Source of the DNA: Corbicula japonica
Lineage: Eukaryota > Mollusca > Bivalvia > Venerida > Cyrenidae
Direction of reading: 5' to 3'
Assembly: GCA_038501625.1 (NCBI GenBank)
Contig: JAZAYU010000013.1
Coordinates: forward strand, 7,006,001-7,070,000
Length of the DNA stretch: 64,000 nucleotides
Position numbers and translations under genes: made by a program. Below, one piece after another: positions 34,701 through 49,700 of this stretch (positions within the stretch are counted from its first letter, which is position 1; each line of letters opens with the position of its first letter). The notes below the pieces were generated by a model. That model was given only the letters and a program-made list of their open reading frames with translations, was not told the DNA's origin and did not search any database.

Positions 34701-37700
34701 GATCTTGATCTGCATTAATAGTACACGCAATGAAATCATGTAATATGGAGTAAAGAATTAAGCTCACACATTCTAATAATGAGCTCTGTTTTTTATGTAT
34801 ATTGTTACTAGAACCTGTTACATTTTTGCTGCATTTTTTCACCTGCCTCTAGGTTAATAGTTATTAATCAAGGGACATAAATTTGTTCTGGTCAGATGTA
34901 ATAAGTGACCTTAATTGGTCAGTTAAATCCTCAACTATTTTTCCTGTGAAAGATGAAAGGGAGAGATAAAAGCCACCTCCAGGTGAGAAATTGTTTTATG
35001 ACAGTTCTAATTGATGATTTGCATTATTGTTGTCACCTTTTTTAAGTGAATGAATTGGAAAAAAAGTTAAGTAAATGGGGTATTTTTTATTAACATAGTT
35101 GTAATACTTCATTTATTTGTAGCTGTTGATCGTATCACATAAAAACATTTAATATTTTTAATTTGAACTTTCAACTTTTTCACTTAATCCATAACTCCAT
35201 ATTTACGGGTTGTATCACATGTGTGACCAGTGTAGATCCAGATCAGCTGGCACAAATGTACCTGCTGATCTGGATCTACACTGTTGGCCCACACCTTAAA
35301 GGCATATACATGGAGGATAGGGTTATGTCAATAATTGTTATAATTTGGTTCTTTGTAGCTGTTGGTCATAACTTGCCAAAACTGTTTAATTTTCTTAAAA
35401 TATAATTCTTTGTTTCTTATGCAGAATAGTGTATCTGATAAAATAATAATTAAGAAAATTCATCAGCAGATTTTAGAGAAAAAAAGGAATTGTGGCCTGA
35501 TTTATACTGGACTTTGGCCATTGTGTATTTCTAACATCAAAAGTTTAAGCAATTGGTATTTATTTTGAGAATATAAATGTTTGTGCTTAAAGTGGTTGTT
35601 TGATGTCTTGTTCATTTTCTTCTTGCAGTAAATAGTAATTAAATTGGTCAATAGAGATTTCCCCGATTTTGAAATGTTGTTCAAAAGATCACCTGTCCCT
35701 TTAAGTATGTTACTATGGTAACCACAGGTGTGGTACCGTTAATTTGTGGACAAGCAAAGCTGATTAGAACTTCAAAGTATTTTCATGCTTGAACTTTTAA
35801 TTGACTTTTGGCCATTTTCATTTAAATAATATTTCGCTATTGTCAGTAATGCTCTTTTTGTGCTCCCATTAATGTCAACATGTGTTGAAATGACAGGGTA
35901 TGAATATGTTATGATATCACACTACTTGATGTGGCCACGCGCCATTCCAATGGATGACGGATGTTGAAAACTAAAACCAGCGTAGTTAATTGTAAAATAA
36001 AATTAGGGAAAAGAGCACCAAGGCGTGTGCCATCAAAATGTGATTGAGAAGGTTCAACCAGCTGGAAGACTTAACTTGTACCAAAAAAACAACAACAACC
36101 TCGGCAGGTGAAAGACTTTGAGGCTGTTGTTTAGCTGTTTTTATTCACCCACTGTGAGGATAGCATTTGTGAATCATTGATCTGATAATATTGTCAGACT
36201 GCCGATTTGGAAACAGATGTTCTTTTCAATTTTTTCATACAGTTGTCATGTACTTTTATAAAATTTTCATTTGCCTTTGAAACATAAAATTTTAATTTAA
36301 TGTTTTTGATACTGGTCGATTAATTAGACTTATTTACATACTTAATTACCTAGAAAATAGGTTATGGAAAAATGTTATAGATAATACAACCTATGTAAAT
36401 AAATAGGTTTGCAAATTTATTATGAAAGCTAATTAAATGTCAGTCACATTCAATCAAGTGTTTACAATTTTTGTATGTTCTTTGTACTGTGTGATATACC
36501 ATTCTTCCATGTGTATCAAATTTTGCAAATAGTAATTTATTTACTTATTCACAGAGCAGCCAAGTAATAACATGATGAAAAACAACTCAAGGGTCAATTT
36601 GAACATACATATTTTATTAAAAATAAACAAAATCAAAAAATTGAATGTGTCAAAACTTCCTTTTATTCCTACCTCCATTTATACACCTGTATGGTGTGGG
36701 TGAACGTTGTAGATGAAGATGTGTCTGATCAGGATCTACACTGTTCGGTTTTGCTGTATTATTATTAGACAACGGTCATTTATCAATGTTTTACATTGGT
36801 GTATTTACATTGGTGTTACATGTAAACAATGAATTAATATTTTAATCGTTGTTTAATACAAAGCGTGAAACTCCCAACTACTTGTCCCACTAGCAGAGTG
36901 GTCTTAGACGCAGTCAATTAAAATACGTTGAAATGCAATGGTAGCAACGCTGTTATAGGTTTGAAACATGTTGGTTTTTTTACATTTTTTTTCACAATAA
37001 TTATTTCCGCGATAAAATAAAAAGGAAGAAAAATACTTACTATACTTTGAAATAACTGCAATAAAACTTAAGAAATATAAATATCTTCTTTAAAGCCATG
37101 TGTCAGTGTGAATCAAACCCATGTCGAAAAAAAGTTCGGCCTATGCCAGCCGGACACGTAAACCACTGTGCTATCGAGGCGATGTGATAAGAATAGGAAA
37201 ACTAGTACTTTTAACGAGTAAAATTGCATTGACCTGTGTTTACATTCTATTGATAATTGTAAACATCGCCAATTTAGCTCGGTCAACCTATAGGTTATTT
37301 CTAACCAAAAAGCAATACAAAGCATATTTATGGAGGAAAGGGTTAATAGAAAAACAACAACAAATTAAGACATTTACAAAATGTCAAATTAGCAAAGCCA
37401 CACTTAAATAATGAGCCAGGGTGGTCTGCTTGAGACAGTAGCCATTTCTGTGCAATTGAAATATTTTAGCTATTTAGGTTACAATTAAACAATTATGTTG
37501 AAAGCGTTCTTTTCATTTCTTTTAAATTAGAAACCATTAAGGTGTGGGAAATAAAGTGTAAATGAAATTGAATGTAATTTAATAGTCTGCTGATGAAAGA
37601 ACTAGAGTTAAGTTGAGATTATAGATTTTAAATGTATTAAATAGAATTAATTTACATGCAGAAACTGTTGGGTTTTTGTGCAATATTGAAAAAAAAATTG

Positions 37701-40700
37701 TGAAAATATAATAAACTTTTAACAATGATGTTGTATAAAAATGTGATATATTGTAATATTTGTAAATGCTGGAATGGCTAAATAGATTATTAATAGATAT
37801 ATAATTCCTGGTAGTTTCGGTGTTGTAACTGCTTGTCTTGCCTTCTTTTTGTGGAAGGCATTAAATTTTATGGGTGACTGCATGAAAAAATGTTCTATTT
37901 GGATGTGACAACACAGCAAAAAACCCATTTTAAATTTTCAAAGTCCAAAGTTATAATTTCAAAGCCAATTATGAGGAAAGCACATTGGATTATTTAACCC
38001 TTCACATTTTTTTTGCTGTTGAAATGTATGGTTAGACTCCAATAATTATTATTATGGATTTTGTAAAACTTTTAAAATGATATTGAAGTGCTTTTGCAAA
38101 TGGTTTACAGTATCATGGCCTGCTTGTGTATGTTTTTATTTTACTTTCTTTGAATTTATTGGTCTTTGTACAATTAAAGGCTTTAGTTTGATGGTTTATT
38201 GAGGCCTACATAATATTGTACAAGAGTATCATTATTATTATGTTGTTCATATCGATAGGCAAATAATTACCTGTAAAATCTATTGATTATGGGGTATTAA
38301 CACTGTTTTTCTAATGATTTTGCATCTATTTATTCACTTGCCACAACAGAAAAAAAGTAAAAAAGAAAACAAAAAGCAATTGCAAAGTTGTTTCACAAGT
38401 AATGCAATGCACAATAGATTAAAGTATTTTCTTAATTTTCAGTTCTCTTGTTGACTATTAGTGTGTTTGACATGACACTGTAACTGAATGTCACAACAAG
38501 GGGCCATGTGTCTGGCTTTAACCAGAGTCTGGGATCAGTAGGGATCAGTCACTTGACCTTGGGGCCACTGCTTCAACCACTTGTCATATATCTTAAGACC
38601 TGATGTTGTGAAGATATCAAAATATTACAAGTGGTTGACAGTGTCTGGCTAAATGGTTTAAAGAAGGTTAGGTATCATATGGCTAGTGTTTGTTTAGGTT
38701 TTATTTGGATTTAAACACCTATGAGGTATGAAAGGCTGGAAGTCTATTGTTGACTTTGCACTGTTATAACACCCGTCACACAGCAGGAGTTAGAGAAACA
38801 GCTGCCCACCACCCATTGTCATGTAAAACACGCCCAAATACTGTGCTAGCACAATACTTCAGTGAGGCTATATAAACATTGCTTCTGGTGTGAGTCAAGG
38901 AGGGAATTCTGTCCAATTTAATATCCACTCTTTGTTAATTGTTAAGTGATCAGTGTTACTCAAAGGCATTGTTGGAATTAGTGACTGATTTTTATTAATA
39001 CTTGTTTGGTTGTTTGGTGTCAATTCGAGTGAAAAGTGTTATCTTACATTTATTTTATATTGGAATGTTTGTCACAGTCACACGTCTGTGTTTTAGAGTT
39101 TCAAAAGAGATCGACACCTTCTTGCAACAATTGTGGATTTTCCCAGCTTAAAATAGATTCAAAAATCACACTCTCTGCATAATTTAACCATTTAATTTTG
39201 TGAAAACGTACATGTAAGACTGTATTGAAATGATTTGACAGTGATGATTTTTGCATAAACACTGTAATTGTTATGATAGGATTTGAATAAAGAAATTTGT
39301 GATATTCCAATATATTCTGGACATAATTTATTTTGAGTAAAACTTGGACATATTAATGATGCCCATGCTAACAAAATCAGAGCTTCATCAAGCCAGTGTT
39401 AAACTGCTGGAGAAAATGAAAAAGTAAGTTGAAATTTTATTGCAATATTCTTTAATGCTGACGGTTGTAACAATGCATGCTTAGTTTGATTAATGAAATC
39501 TTATTGTAATACATGTGAAGTTAGCTTAGTACATGACAGTGAAATATTAATATAGTAGTATGTGACTATATTGTACAATTGAATTAAATAATTGATTACA
39601 TCATGACATTATAACAAGATATTTTATGTTATACTAAAATTTCTATGTGAAAGTTATTAAATATCAAGCAAATCTGACATGCATGCTGGATTTGTTACAG
39701 AAACTGAAGCAATTGTACCTCCTTCATTCGTAAATGTCAGTTTTTGATATAAATGTATTTTTGTTTTGTATTAGTAGAGGAGAATTTAACTTAATATAAT
39801 TTTATAAGTAGTTTATTAGAATCGTGTTCAGGTAGTTTATAACTTTGATTTAGTATTTATTTCCTTACCACCTGAGAAGTGTTTCATAATAAGTTTGAGG
39901 TGCAAATTATTTGAACAAATAATTTGGTATTAACCTCATCATGTTTGATATAAAGAAGTTTATTTTACTAATACTTTGAAGCACAGGAAATTATCAGGGA
40001 TTTTGATAAAATCTTCATTTCCGTTCCTTTTGTGCCAAGACATTGTAAATTTCGGTAATTCACCGTAATAATTTTTATTGAAAGCGTATCTTATTTTATC
40101 TTAATTTAAGTGGTAGCGATATTGTAAAAACTTCCGTCAAAGGTTGCAACTAAGGCAAAATAATTTGTCACCTTGCTAAGGTTATGAATTAATTTGTTGA
40201 ATTAGCACTTATTTTGAATGGGTCAATGGAGAATCGTATAAAGTTGAAATGAGTCACATAATCTGAGTTTCAGAAGATTTTATCTACAATAAGCAGAAAT
40301 TTGAACAAAATTGTATAATTTTCTCATGCCAAACTGATTACAGTAGTTGACATAATTATAGTTGTTCATGTAGATATCTCATTTATCATTAAAGTGTGAG
40401 TTAATTTGTCAATAAAGAGTACAAGAATTGCTACTTAAGTTACATTGCTATAATTTAAATGAAACTTTGCAGTGCCTCGACTCAGGATTTGTTTCCTGAT
40501 TGGAAATAAATTTAAAAAGTAAATTAAAAAAATAATTAGAAGATAATAATAATTAAATATGAGTGATGAACAGTTCAGACAATACAGACATGAAATGAGA
40601 TATTTTAAGAAAAAATTGTAAGTATTTTTTTATATTTACTTTAGGATTTAATAATTGTGTATTCATGCTAGTAACATATATTACTATTTTATTACTAAAT

Positions 40701-43700
40701 GATAGCAGCTGGGGCAGATCCAGAGAGGGTTCAGTTTTGTTGCTTGAACATCCTTTAGGAGGCAATATATAATTTTCTACGGGATTTTTGCCATAATAGT
40801 TGGAAATGATTATATAAATAACTACCTAAGACTGCTCGAGCGAACCCCTTTTCTGGGAATCTTGTATTTGACCCTGAGCAGATATTTCATTAATGGTAAT
40901 ACTAATACAATATATTTTTGCAACATATTTGAAATATGTCTTCAGGAATAGTTTAAGCATCAAAGGAACTGTTGTTTTTAGTACTTAATCGATTATTACA
41001 CACATGTCAACTATCAGCATCCAAAGTTGCAACATTTTTTTTAATATAATTTTTTTTAAATATTTTTTTTTTTAATTTATACATAGTTCCAAAAAAAAGC
41101 GTTGTTCCCCTTCATGTTTTGCATTTTGCTTAGTTGTGACGAGTGCATGCAGTTGATACAAATTAAATAAGTTGAAACCAATTTGATTAACACAGGGTCA
41201 AGAAGTTTTAAACAATATTGACAGCAGGTGAAGAACATAAATTGTGTCCACTCTAGTGATCATCAGGGTTTGATGTGGTCAACTTGAGATAGTCACATTC
41301 TTTGAAGGGGCTATAAAGCTCATCTTCAACTCAAATAAGGGCATAAATAACTCATTGACTCATTTGCCCAAGGTTATAAAACTGAGCATGGAAACCAGTC
41401 TCAAATCTCAAGTATCTGATTGGCTGAAATGGCAACCAGTCACCATTTCAGCCAATCAGATGCTTGAGATTTTAGACAGGTTTCCAATCTCAGTTTTATA
41501 AACTTCAGCTATGGTCAGGGTTTATTCTCCAAAGGTCATGGTACTCATCTCTAATTTGGTGAAATATTTAAGTATGACAGTCCATGTATATCTCCATCTA
41601 TATCTATTTACTCATAAAATCTGGTTTTATTAATATATGAAGAGAGAAGACTTAAATTCAGAATTGTGTTCATTGCAGACAGGATCTGGTTTTATTTCAC
41701 TGATGAAGTTTTAATTGTCATTGTTAGAATTTTGAGGACAGGTTTTGAATATTGAATACAGTTTTTGATAGTTACTGTTGTGAAAATGAGCAGATGGCCA
41801 TCAAATTGACATAATTACACAACTGTGATAAAATGTGGAGAAAATCCGGTGCTTCTGACAAATTCTTCAAACCTGCCACTTCATGCTATAAGTGAGTTAA
41901 GACATATTTATTTTATAACTGCTACATAAACAGACTTGCTAATGACACTGCTTAACTTACTTAAATCAAAATGTTTACCAACCAGTGTAGACCTCAATCA
42001 ATTTTACACATTCAGGGGCAGATCCAGAAGGGTTTCATTGGGGTTGCTTATAATCTTTCTGGCCAAAATCATAAAAATTAAATACATGTACTGCTGCCCA
42101 AAATTTGCCTCTGGATCAGTCCCGGGGTCTACACTGATGACAAATGAGATATAAATTACGCTGAGACTAACCCTAAAACTGCTTAAAAATAATGATGTCC
42201 ATCTACAGGATGTTGAATAGACAGAAACAAAAGGGATCCTCATTAAGAGTCCTTTAAAGTCCTGTTTACTGATGTTTACTTAAATATCAAACATTACAAA
42301 AACTTTGGTGGCTAATGACTTTTCAGGTGCGAAACAATTGTTTCAATCATAATAAGCAATTTTAATTACTGTGAGTCAGGGAAAGTTGACTGTTTTAACA
42401 AACTTTTCTGTCAATAGAGAATTCAAGATTTTTGAGATAAAGGTTTCTTATTGTCTTTATTTGGAGTTACATGGTTGGTTAAGCAGACCTGATGTCTATT
42501 GCTTGTAATCAAATTGGTGACTGATTTCGAGGCAGATGTTTATCTGGTACAATCAGACACATTCAACTTCATTTTCTAGCTCAATAAAGAATTAAAAACT
42601 CAGTCATCATTTCGGGTCAGTGCAGTTCAGACCCATTAGTAATTTGGTCTCCTTCGATCAGTTTTTGATGGTTTTGGAGGAGAGTGGATATAACCTTTAA
42701 TTTTGTTAATATGGAAACTTTACAGAATTCGTGTTTTATTTGGAGGTAGGCTTATTTAATCTTATAATTTATTAACATTTGTTTTTATTTTAATATTATT
42801 TGTCGTTTATTTCTGTTGATAAGACGTCTCAACTTAAAAGCAGATTTAAATAGTAGAATTTATTATATACTTTGCAACAGTTGCAAATATAATGCTTTTA
42901 CCAACAACAAAAAATTGGCTTATCATCACAAATAGATTACACTGAAATAACAAAAAATACCAGTAAAACACAAATACAAAAATAATATGTGATAATAATT
43001 TTAATCCAGTCGAAGAAAGGATTAAATTTAATGTTTATCATCATCAAACACAGATTAATAATATTTACAAAGAATTCAATTAAAATAAATCATAATGAAG
43101 TGTAATTGATAAGATTGGTATCTCTTGTTAAAACAACAGTTGGAAGATATAGATAAAGAATCTGGAGAAGTGTTTGATGTTCCTGTAGAAGATATTGGTA
43201 AAATAACAACACACAGTGATAATGATATGGTAGAGATAACAGTGACCATACTTTGATTATCATAACTGATAATGATTGACAAGGTGCTGCAATTGTTTTT
43301 ACTGTTAAAATAATATTGTAGATTGATAAGTGTGGGAGACTTCAATTTGACCAGACTTGAAATCCCCTGTCCTCATGGTAATATAAGGCAGGTTCACTTG
43401 GTCATATTAAGAGAAGTTGTTTAGAAGTTATCTGGGCTGTTGAAGTAATTGAACTATTTTTAATTAATAGTGTTTCATCATTATAAAAGTAAAACATGAT
43501 GTTGGGACATAGTTTTATCACTAACTGGTAAGTGTTTTAAACAATAAACTAATGTTTAAAATACAATAATAAGACAAGGTGCCAAGGTTATAAAGCTGAG
43601 ATTGGAAACCAGTCTCAAATCTCAAGCACCTGATTGGCTGAAATGGCAACTGGTTGCCATTTCAGCCAATCAGATGCTTGAGATTTGAAACTGGTTTCTA

Positions 43701-46700
43701 TGCTCAATTTTATAACCTTAGGCACAGTAAAAATCGAAACATGTTTTTTATGGAAGACTTTTAGATAAGTGCACACAGTTGTTTGTAAATCACATTTGCA
43801 AGTGATTTAACAGCAAATTATTTCTTTTTAATTTGATAAAAAGAACAACAACATTTTTTGTATTCTTATTTTTATGGAAAACATTTACAAATTGGTTGTT
43901 TCAATATAGTTTGTTTCACAGTATGTTTAGTTTTGCAGTGGCAACTGTGGTTGACAATCTTTATGAGAGTTTGTAACTGATGTAAGATTAGAATCTGATT
44001 TGTAAGTTGTCAACATGTAATTTGACAGGTGGTATTGACAGAAATGGAGACACATGGTTGCGGAAATGTGATATCTACAACACATCTTCAATTTATAGCA
44101 ATTAAATATTTTAAGTTAACACAGGGTTGCACTATTTAATTAATGAACGTTTAAAGTGTCATTTGAATTTGGAGATAACTTACAAAAAGTGTTTCAGTAA
44201 AGATTAAAGCTTGATTAAACCCACAGTTAGGTTATTGTGGAACATCTTGAGTCAGAATGGAAGGATAAAATATAGAAGGTAACAATTAATCGATTCATAC
44301 ATGTAAATAAATAGCTAAATTGAAAAGCAATGATAAAATTCAGTTTAAGAATATATGCATTGCTAGTAGGACTGGTGCACTGCTGCTCTTACTACCATTA
44401 TTACCTATCGGTTTTTTGGTGTTAAATTGAGGACCTGTTCTTGTTGTGTCAGTGAGTTACAGACTTGTGGCCGCCTTTTATCCCATTATTGTCAGACAGT
44501 TCTGACTTTCCAATCAATGGGAGATTAAATGATACATTAAATTAACATATAAAAGCACAAGAACATTAAAAAAACATGTTTTATATTATGTTACAAATGT
44601 TTAATATCCTTTAAGTGCAGCAGCTGGCTATCTGATATAGATGCATCCAGGTTGTCAGTGTCAGGGCTTCTGGTGTTTGTTTTACCACAACTGAAGGTGA
44701 CATTGTTATTCTAGGAGGCATTTACATTGTCAGCTTCAGTTGAGTCACTGTTGACTTTTGTTACTGTTTGCTGACATTCCATTGACTTTGAAAATGATTC
44801 TGTCAATTGTGTGCTGTGATATGGTTTTGTATACCATAATTGAACAAATATAATTCACATTGTATTGGAAAAGTAAACCATATTAATTATTTTCCTTGAA
44901 AACAGATTAATTATATTGAAGAAATATATGTTTGAACTTGTTCTTTGCAGGATAAAATAACACACTTTAAAATGCCAGATGAAACCGTTTCAGTAATTCA
45001 TTATAGAAGAAATTATTTTATTGTAGTGTTAAATTACATTGTGCATTCTGATATATGCTTCATTATGCCAAGGATCTTATTACAATTTTATACCTATTTC
45101 AGATGATCCTTGAGAATTAATTTTTTAATTAAATAATTCCCATACACGCGAATTGAATTTTAATTATTTATGAAACTAATCGTATATTTGTAAAGATTTC
45201 TAGGAGTAAAACTGACCTTTATATATCCATCAAAACATAATATGCTCATAAAGAATGTTGCATTTTTTAGTCTAACAGACAAAATACATTATATTTATTA
45301 TTTCATTGCATGCAGGAGATAATTTATAAATTATGACTCTAATCATGGTGATCACACCTAATTAATGGAAATGTGAGAATTTATATATACCCCCATACAA
45401 GGCCACTTATGTGATAGAATTTCTTCTTGTTAAACAACAAACAGCAATCATTACCATATTAAAATAAATCATTTATAATTTAACAGGTTAAGCAATAAGC
45501 ACAGCTTTTATGTCATAATAATATAATTATTATCAGTATATAGTGAATTGTGACCTTTTTTTATTGCCTAGTATGATGTTGTAAAAGTATGTCTTTTATC
45601 ACGTGGGTGACCAGTGTAGATCCAAATCAGAGAGTATATTGGTGCAGTAATGATCTGGATCTCCTTTGGTTGATTCTTCGTCAGACAGCATGGATGTCAG
45701 ATGTGCCGGCTGATCTGGATGTACACTGTTCACTCATGGATAATAGCCGTATCCTTAGCATACAGTAAAGGGTTAATGTATCAAACGTTAGACATAATTT
45801 CCTGTAATACAGACATTGAAGTTTCAACTGCACTGTTTTATATCCTTTAGATGATTTAATAGCAAAGAAATCGATGACTCTTCTATAAATACGAACATTA
45901 GTCTTAGTGCAGCATAAAGATCAGACTCTACTATAAGATATTATTTCAGAAATTGAAGTTACTACATTTCTCTCAGCTCTTATATTATCCTCTATATTTT
46001 ATATTATTACCAGTGCTCTTTTGTTTTCTTTTACATTAAATCACAAATGCCAAAATGCTTGTACACATTTAATTTCCTCCTTCCATTTTTCAAACTCATT
46101 GAACCAAAAATTCTCTGCCTGTTGCCATTTGAAGTAAGCTGATGAAATTATAGAATGCTGGAATAGTTTCAAAGAAAAGGCTAAATTGATTAAGTAATTT
46201 TTTTCATCATGGAGATTGAAAACAGAGGCTGTGATTAGAAAATGAATACAAAGTAATTTAGAAGCAGTGTATGATTGATTAAGCACTGCATAAAAGAAAA
46301 AAAGCTGATCAATATTTTATAACCTGAAGCTGTTGTAGCTCAACTGAGCACTTCATGGCAGTCTGTACTCTGTAAATCTGTAGACCTTTTTGAAAGTTAA
46401 ATATTACTTCCCCTTAAAGGGGTTTAGGCAACCCCACTGAACACCCTCTTGATCTCCCTCTCTATAACTGCATAAAAACTTAGGCGAAAATAAGAAGGAA
46501 TACATTAAAAATGTGTAATATTCAAACCTATGTTTGATAGACAGAAAAAGCATGTTTTGAAAAAATAATTTGGGAAAATGGGCTAGACAGTAAGAGTTAC
46601 CTCTTATGATAATTATTACAATAATTGTAACAATTTATAGGAGATTGTTGTTGAAATAAAAGTGCATACTTATATTTCTGTGTCAGTAAAAGTGATCTCT

Positions 46701-49700
46701 AATAATTATAAACTTATTTTTCTGTTTAGAAATATAGTATGCCCTAGTTGGAATCGGGTGCACAGCACAAGACCTAATGTTGCTTATTAGAAAATTAATT
46801 GCTATACTAGTGAAACTTTATACAGGTAGTGTGAAAATTGACCATAAAGTATGTTTAGGACTCTTTCTGCTGTCAAAGACAGGGAGATTTTATGGTGTTA
46901 TTTTTATCAGTTTATGGATTTTTGCTTCATTAATGCCACTCTAGTGTTCTTCTGTCAGTTATTGCAAATATTTAGTTAATAAATGGAAAAGTATTTACTG
47001 TTTGGTGCAATGTATGACTGTTAGAATCAGGTGTAGTACTTCCGCCTTTTAGTGATATCAGTGTAAAGGGAATCGGTGACAAACATAAATTGTTGCTATT
47101 AATAGTGTTAGAAATCTATAGATATATGAAATGAAATGACCTGCTGTATATTTTCAGTGGAGGTGTGTTCAAGTGTCCAGAAGATGACAAGCCATTAGAC
47201 TATGCCAAGGTGAGTTAATGTACCAGTATTCATGATGAAGATCAGTGGTCTAGGGGTAGAGCGTCAGACTCCAGATCCGGAGACTGCGGGTTCGAGTCCC
47301 ACCAGGGGTGAGGTTTGTCTGCAGCTTCCTCAATCCACATTTGGCGCGAGTACTGGTTGGAAACCCAGGAAGCAGTCATTGGGCGTGATTAATATAAGTT
47401 GGAATAACTTGTTTCACAATCGTAAAATAAAGTTTAAACTAAGTATTCTTGATGCAGTAAGACTATAAGCCTCTACATTATACCTATAACAAGGTGAGTT
47501 ACTTGATGCAGTACCATGATAAACCATAGACTGTATTCTTGATGCACTGTTAGACTATGCCAAGGTATAATAGTTATAGGTATTCTTACAAATATAGTAA
47601 GATGGCAACTGGGGAGACTGCAAGTTAAGTAAATGTTAGTGTCATCCAGCACATCCATGCCATCTGATCAGGATCCACACTGTTTACTTTTTGATTCATT
47701 ATGTTATTTCAGACCAAGATGCATCCAGTGCAGATCCAGATCAGATGGCACAGATGTGCCAGCTGATCTGGATCTAGACTGGTCACACAGGGTTCGAAAC
47801 ACGTATATATGGAGAAAATGGTTAAAGTTCCAGTTTTGATATATTGATAAGATCTTTTAAGGTTGTTGGAAAGGTTAGGGTTTCCCATGTAATATAGTTA
47901 GTTCTCACTTGGAATGAATGGATGAATGGAAACACTATTTGCCAGCCTGTTCCCCAAAACTACATCCTTTACAGGAGCTAATATGCTGTTCAGCAACTGA
48001 ACTAATTTTCACCTGTGCAGTCCAATCTGGATCTACACTGTTCATTTCATGAACAGAAATAACCTTATGAATATTAAAGCAAACAGTGTAGACCCTGATC
48101 AGACTGTTGGTGTTCACTTTCTGTACATAAGGTTGAAGTAATCCTATATTGCACACAGCTGGACTCCCTGAAAATCTGTTCATAACACTGAAACAGATTA
48201 TTGTTGCCAATAGAGATATTATTCTGTATTGGTTCAACACGGAATTTACATTTAATTGCAATGCAATAGATAGTGACAGTTATAATTGATTTGGTGACAG
48301 TATTGATTGGATAAGATCATAATTGCTGTTTATATTAATCCATTATTGACAACAGTTACAACATTATAGGTGATAGTGTAATGTTGCAGCATATGGTCTG
48401 GCACATATCCTCACTTAATGTCATAATTATTTGGTAAATTGATCGCGGCCTGACCAATGTTCCATGCAGACACCATCTCATTAAGATAATGGTTCTAGTT
48501 CAGAGAATTTTTTTATTATTTATCTTAAGTAAATTATTACTAATATCATTTGTATGCTGGCAAAACAGACTTTAATTTATCTTAATGGATTTCGATGAAA
48601 TCTTTTATTTTACATGGTTGACTTAACCGTCTATCATTAACACATACTTGATATACAAGCCCATGTTTTGTAATAGATTATGTTATGCCCAAAGTGCACT
48701 TTGCTTAATTTTCTTATGCCAGGTTATAAGAATGTTGTTTTTTTTTTAAATCAAGTAATGAATTTTATTGGGGTGGGGGGGTGGTAAAAGTTTTTCTTTT
48801 GATAAAAACAATTAACAGAGTATTATGTGACTGTCTACTTACCCATAATTGGTAATACAGATATATAAAACAGCATGCAAGATATAATCTTCTGATATAA
48901 GAATGAATATTGATGAGTGGTTATAGCTGGATGAATGAACAAGCTGTTGTTTCTGTTTCTAATAACTTACTGATGTATTGATACAAATCTAATCTCTGAC
49001 ATCAACACTGACCTATCTGGCTGCTTTACCTTATCATTGCTAGATCTGTATTGCTCTGGTCCGGTTTGTATTACCTGGGTTATACCTTTCATCAGACAAA
49101 ATCACTTTTTCTTCTTGATCTTTCTCCCACACTTTTCTGTTTTTATAAACATACCCTGAGCATTTGTTTTGGAGTCATTGGGTGTTTTGTGAAGAGGTTC
49201 TGCTTGCTTTATATTGAAGAAATATTCTTCTTGTGATGAAGTTTCCTCTGAAGGAATCTTGAATACTTAGGAATTATCTATGGAAATGATTGAAAGCTAT
49301 TAACTTGAACTACTGATAATGTTAAATAGAAACATATTGCCAAACTACTGTGTACAAAATACTGAGATGCAATAAGAGTTCAGGTTTTGTAATTGTTATT
49401 GAGAAATAAGGCTTATGTTTAAAACATGAACAAAATATCGCAGAGAAGAGATATTGAAAGTAACAACAATGAACTGCCATCATTCCGGTTTTCTCCGAAC
49501 AGTTCCGGTGATTCATCAGTTGGACTCTGGGTAGATATTTCTTACTTTAGCTTTAATTTATTGATTTAGATCATTCAGGTTAAATTGTTAAAATCGACTA
49601 AAACAGTTGTGAGGACAGTATTATAACATGCATAGTTAAAGGACATTGGGATTAATAAAATTATGATACATTTGGCTACATCAATAACTAAAACAGTGTT

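Larger units (their letters stand above)
25778..47157 (+). other. TRAF4 intron 1 (21.4 kb)
   Basis: Bounded by GTAAGT and TATTTTCAG. No nested gene was recognised on either strand. The individual transposon copies inside it are listed separately; between them the sequence is AT-rich and featureless to me. Confidence 0.85.

Noticed and set aside
47246..47312. Functional tRNA (Trp-like anticodon CCA)
   Set aside because: It continues into a SINE body and lies inside TRAF4 intron 2; the cloverleaf is imperfect.
47935..48261. 108-codon minus-strand frame
   Set aside because: Overlaps a family B fragment and has no recognisable protein.
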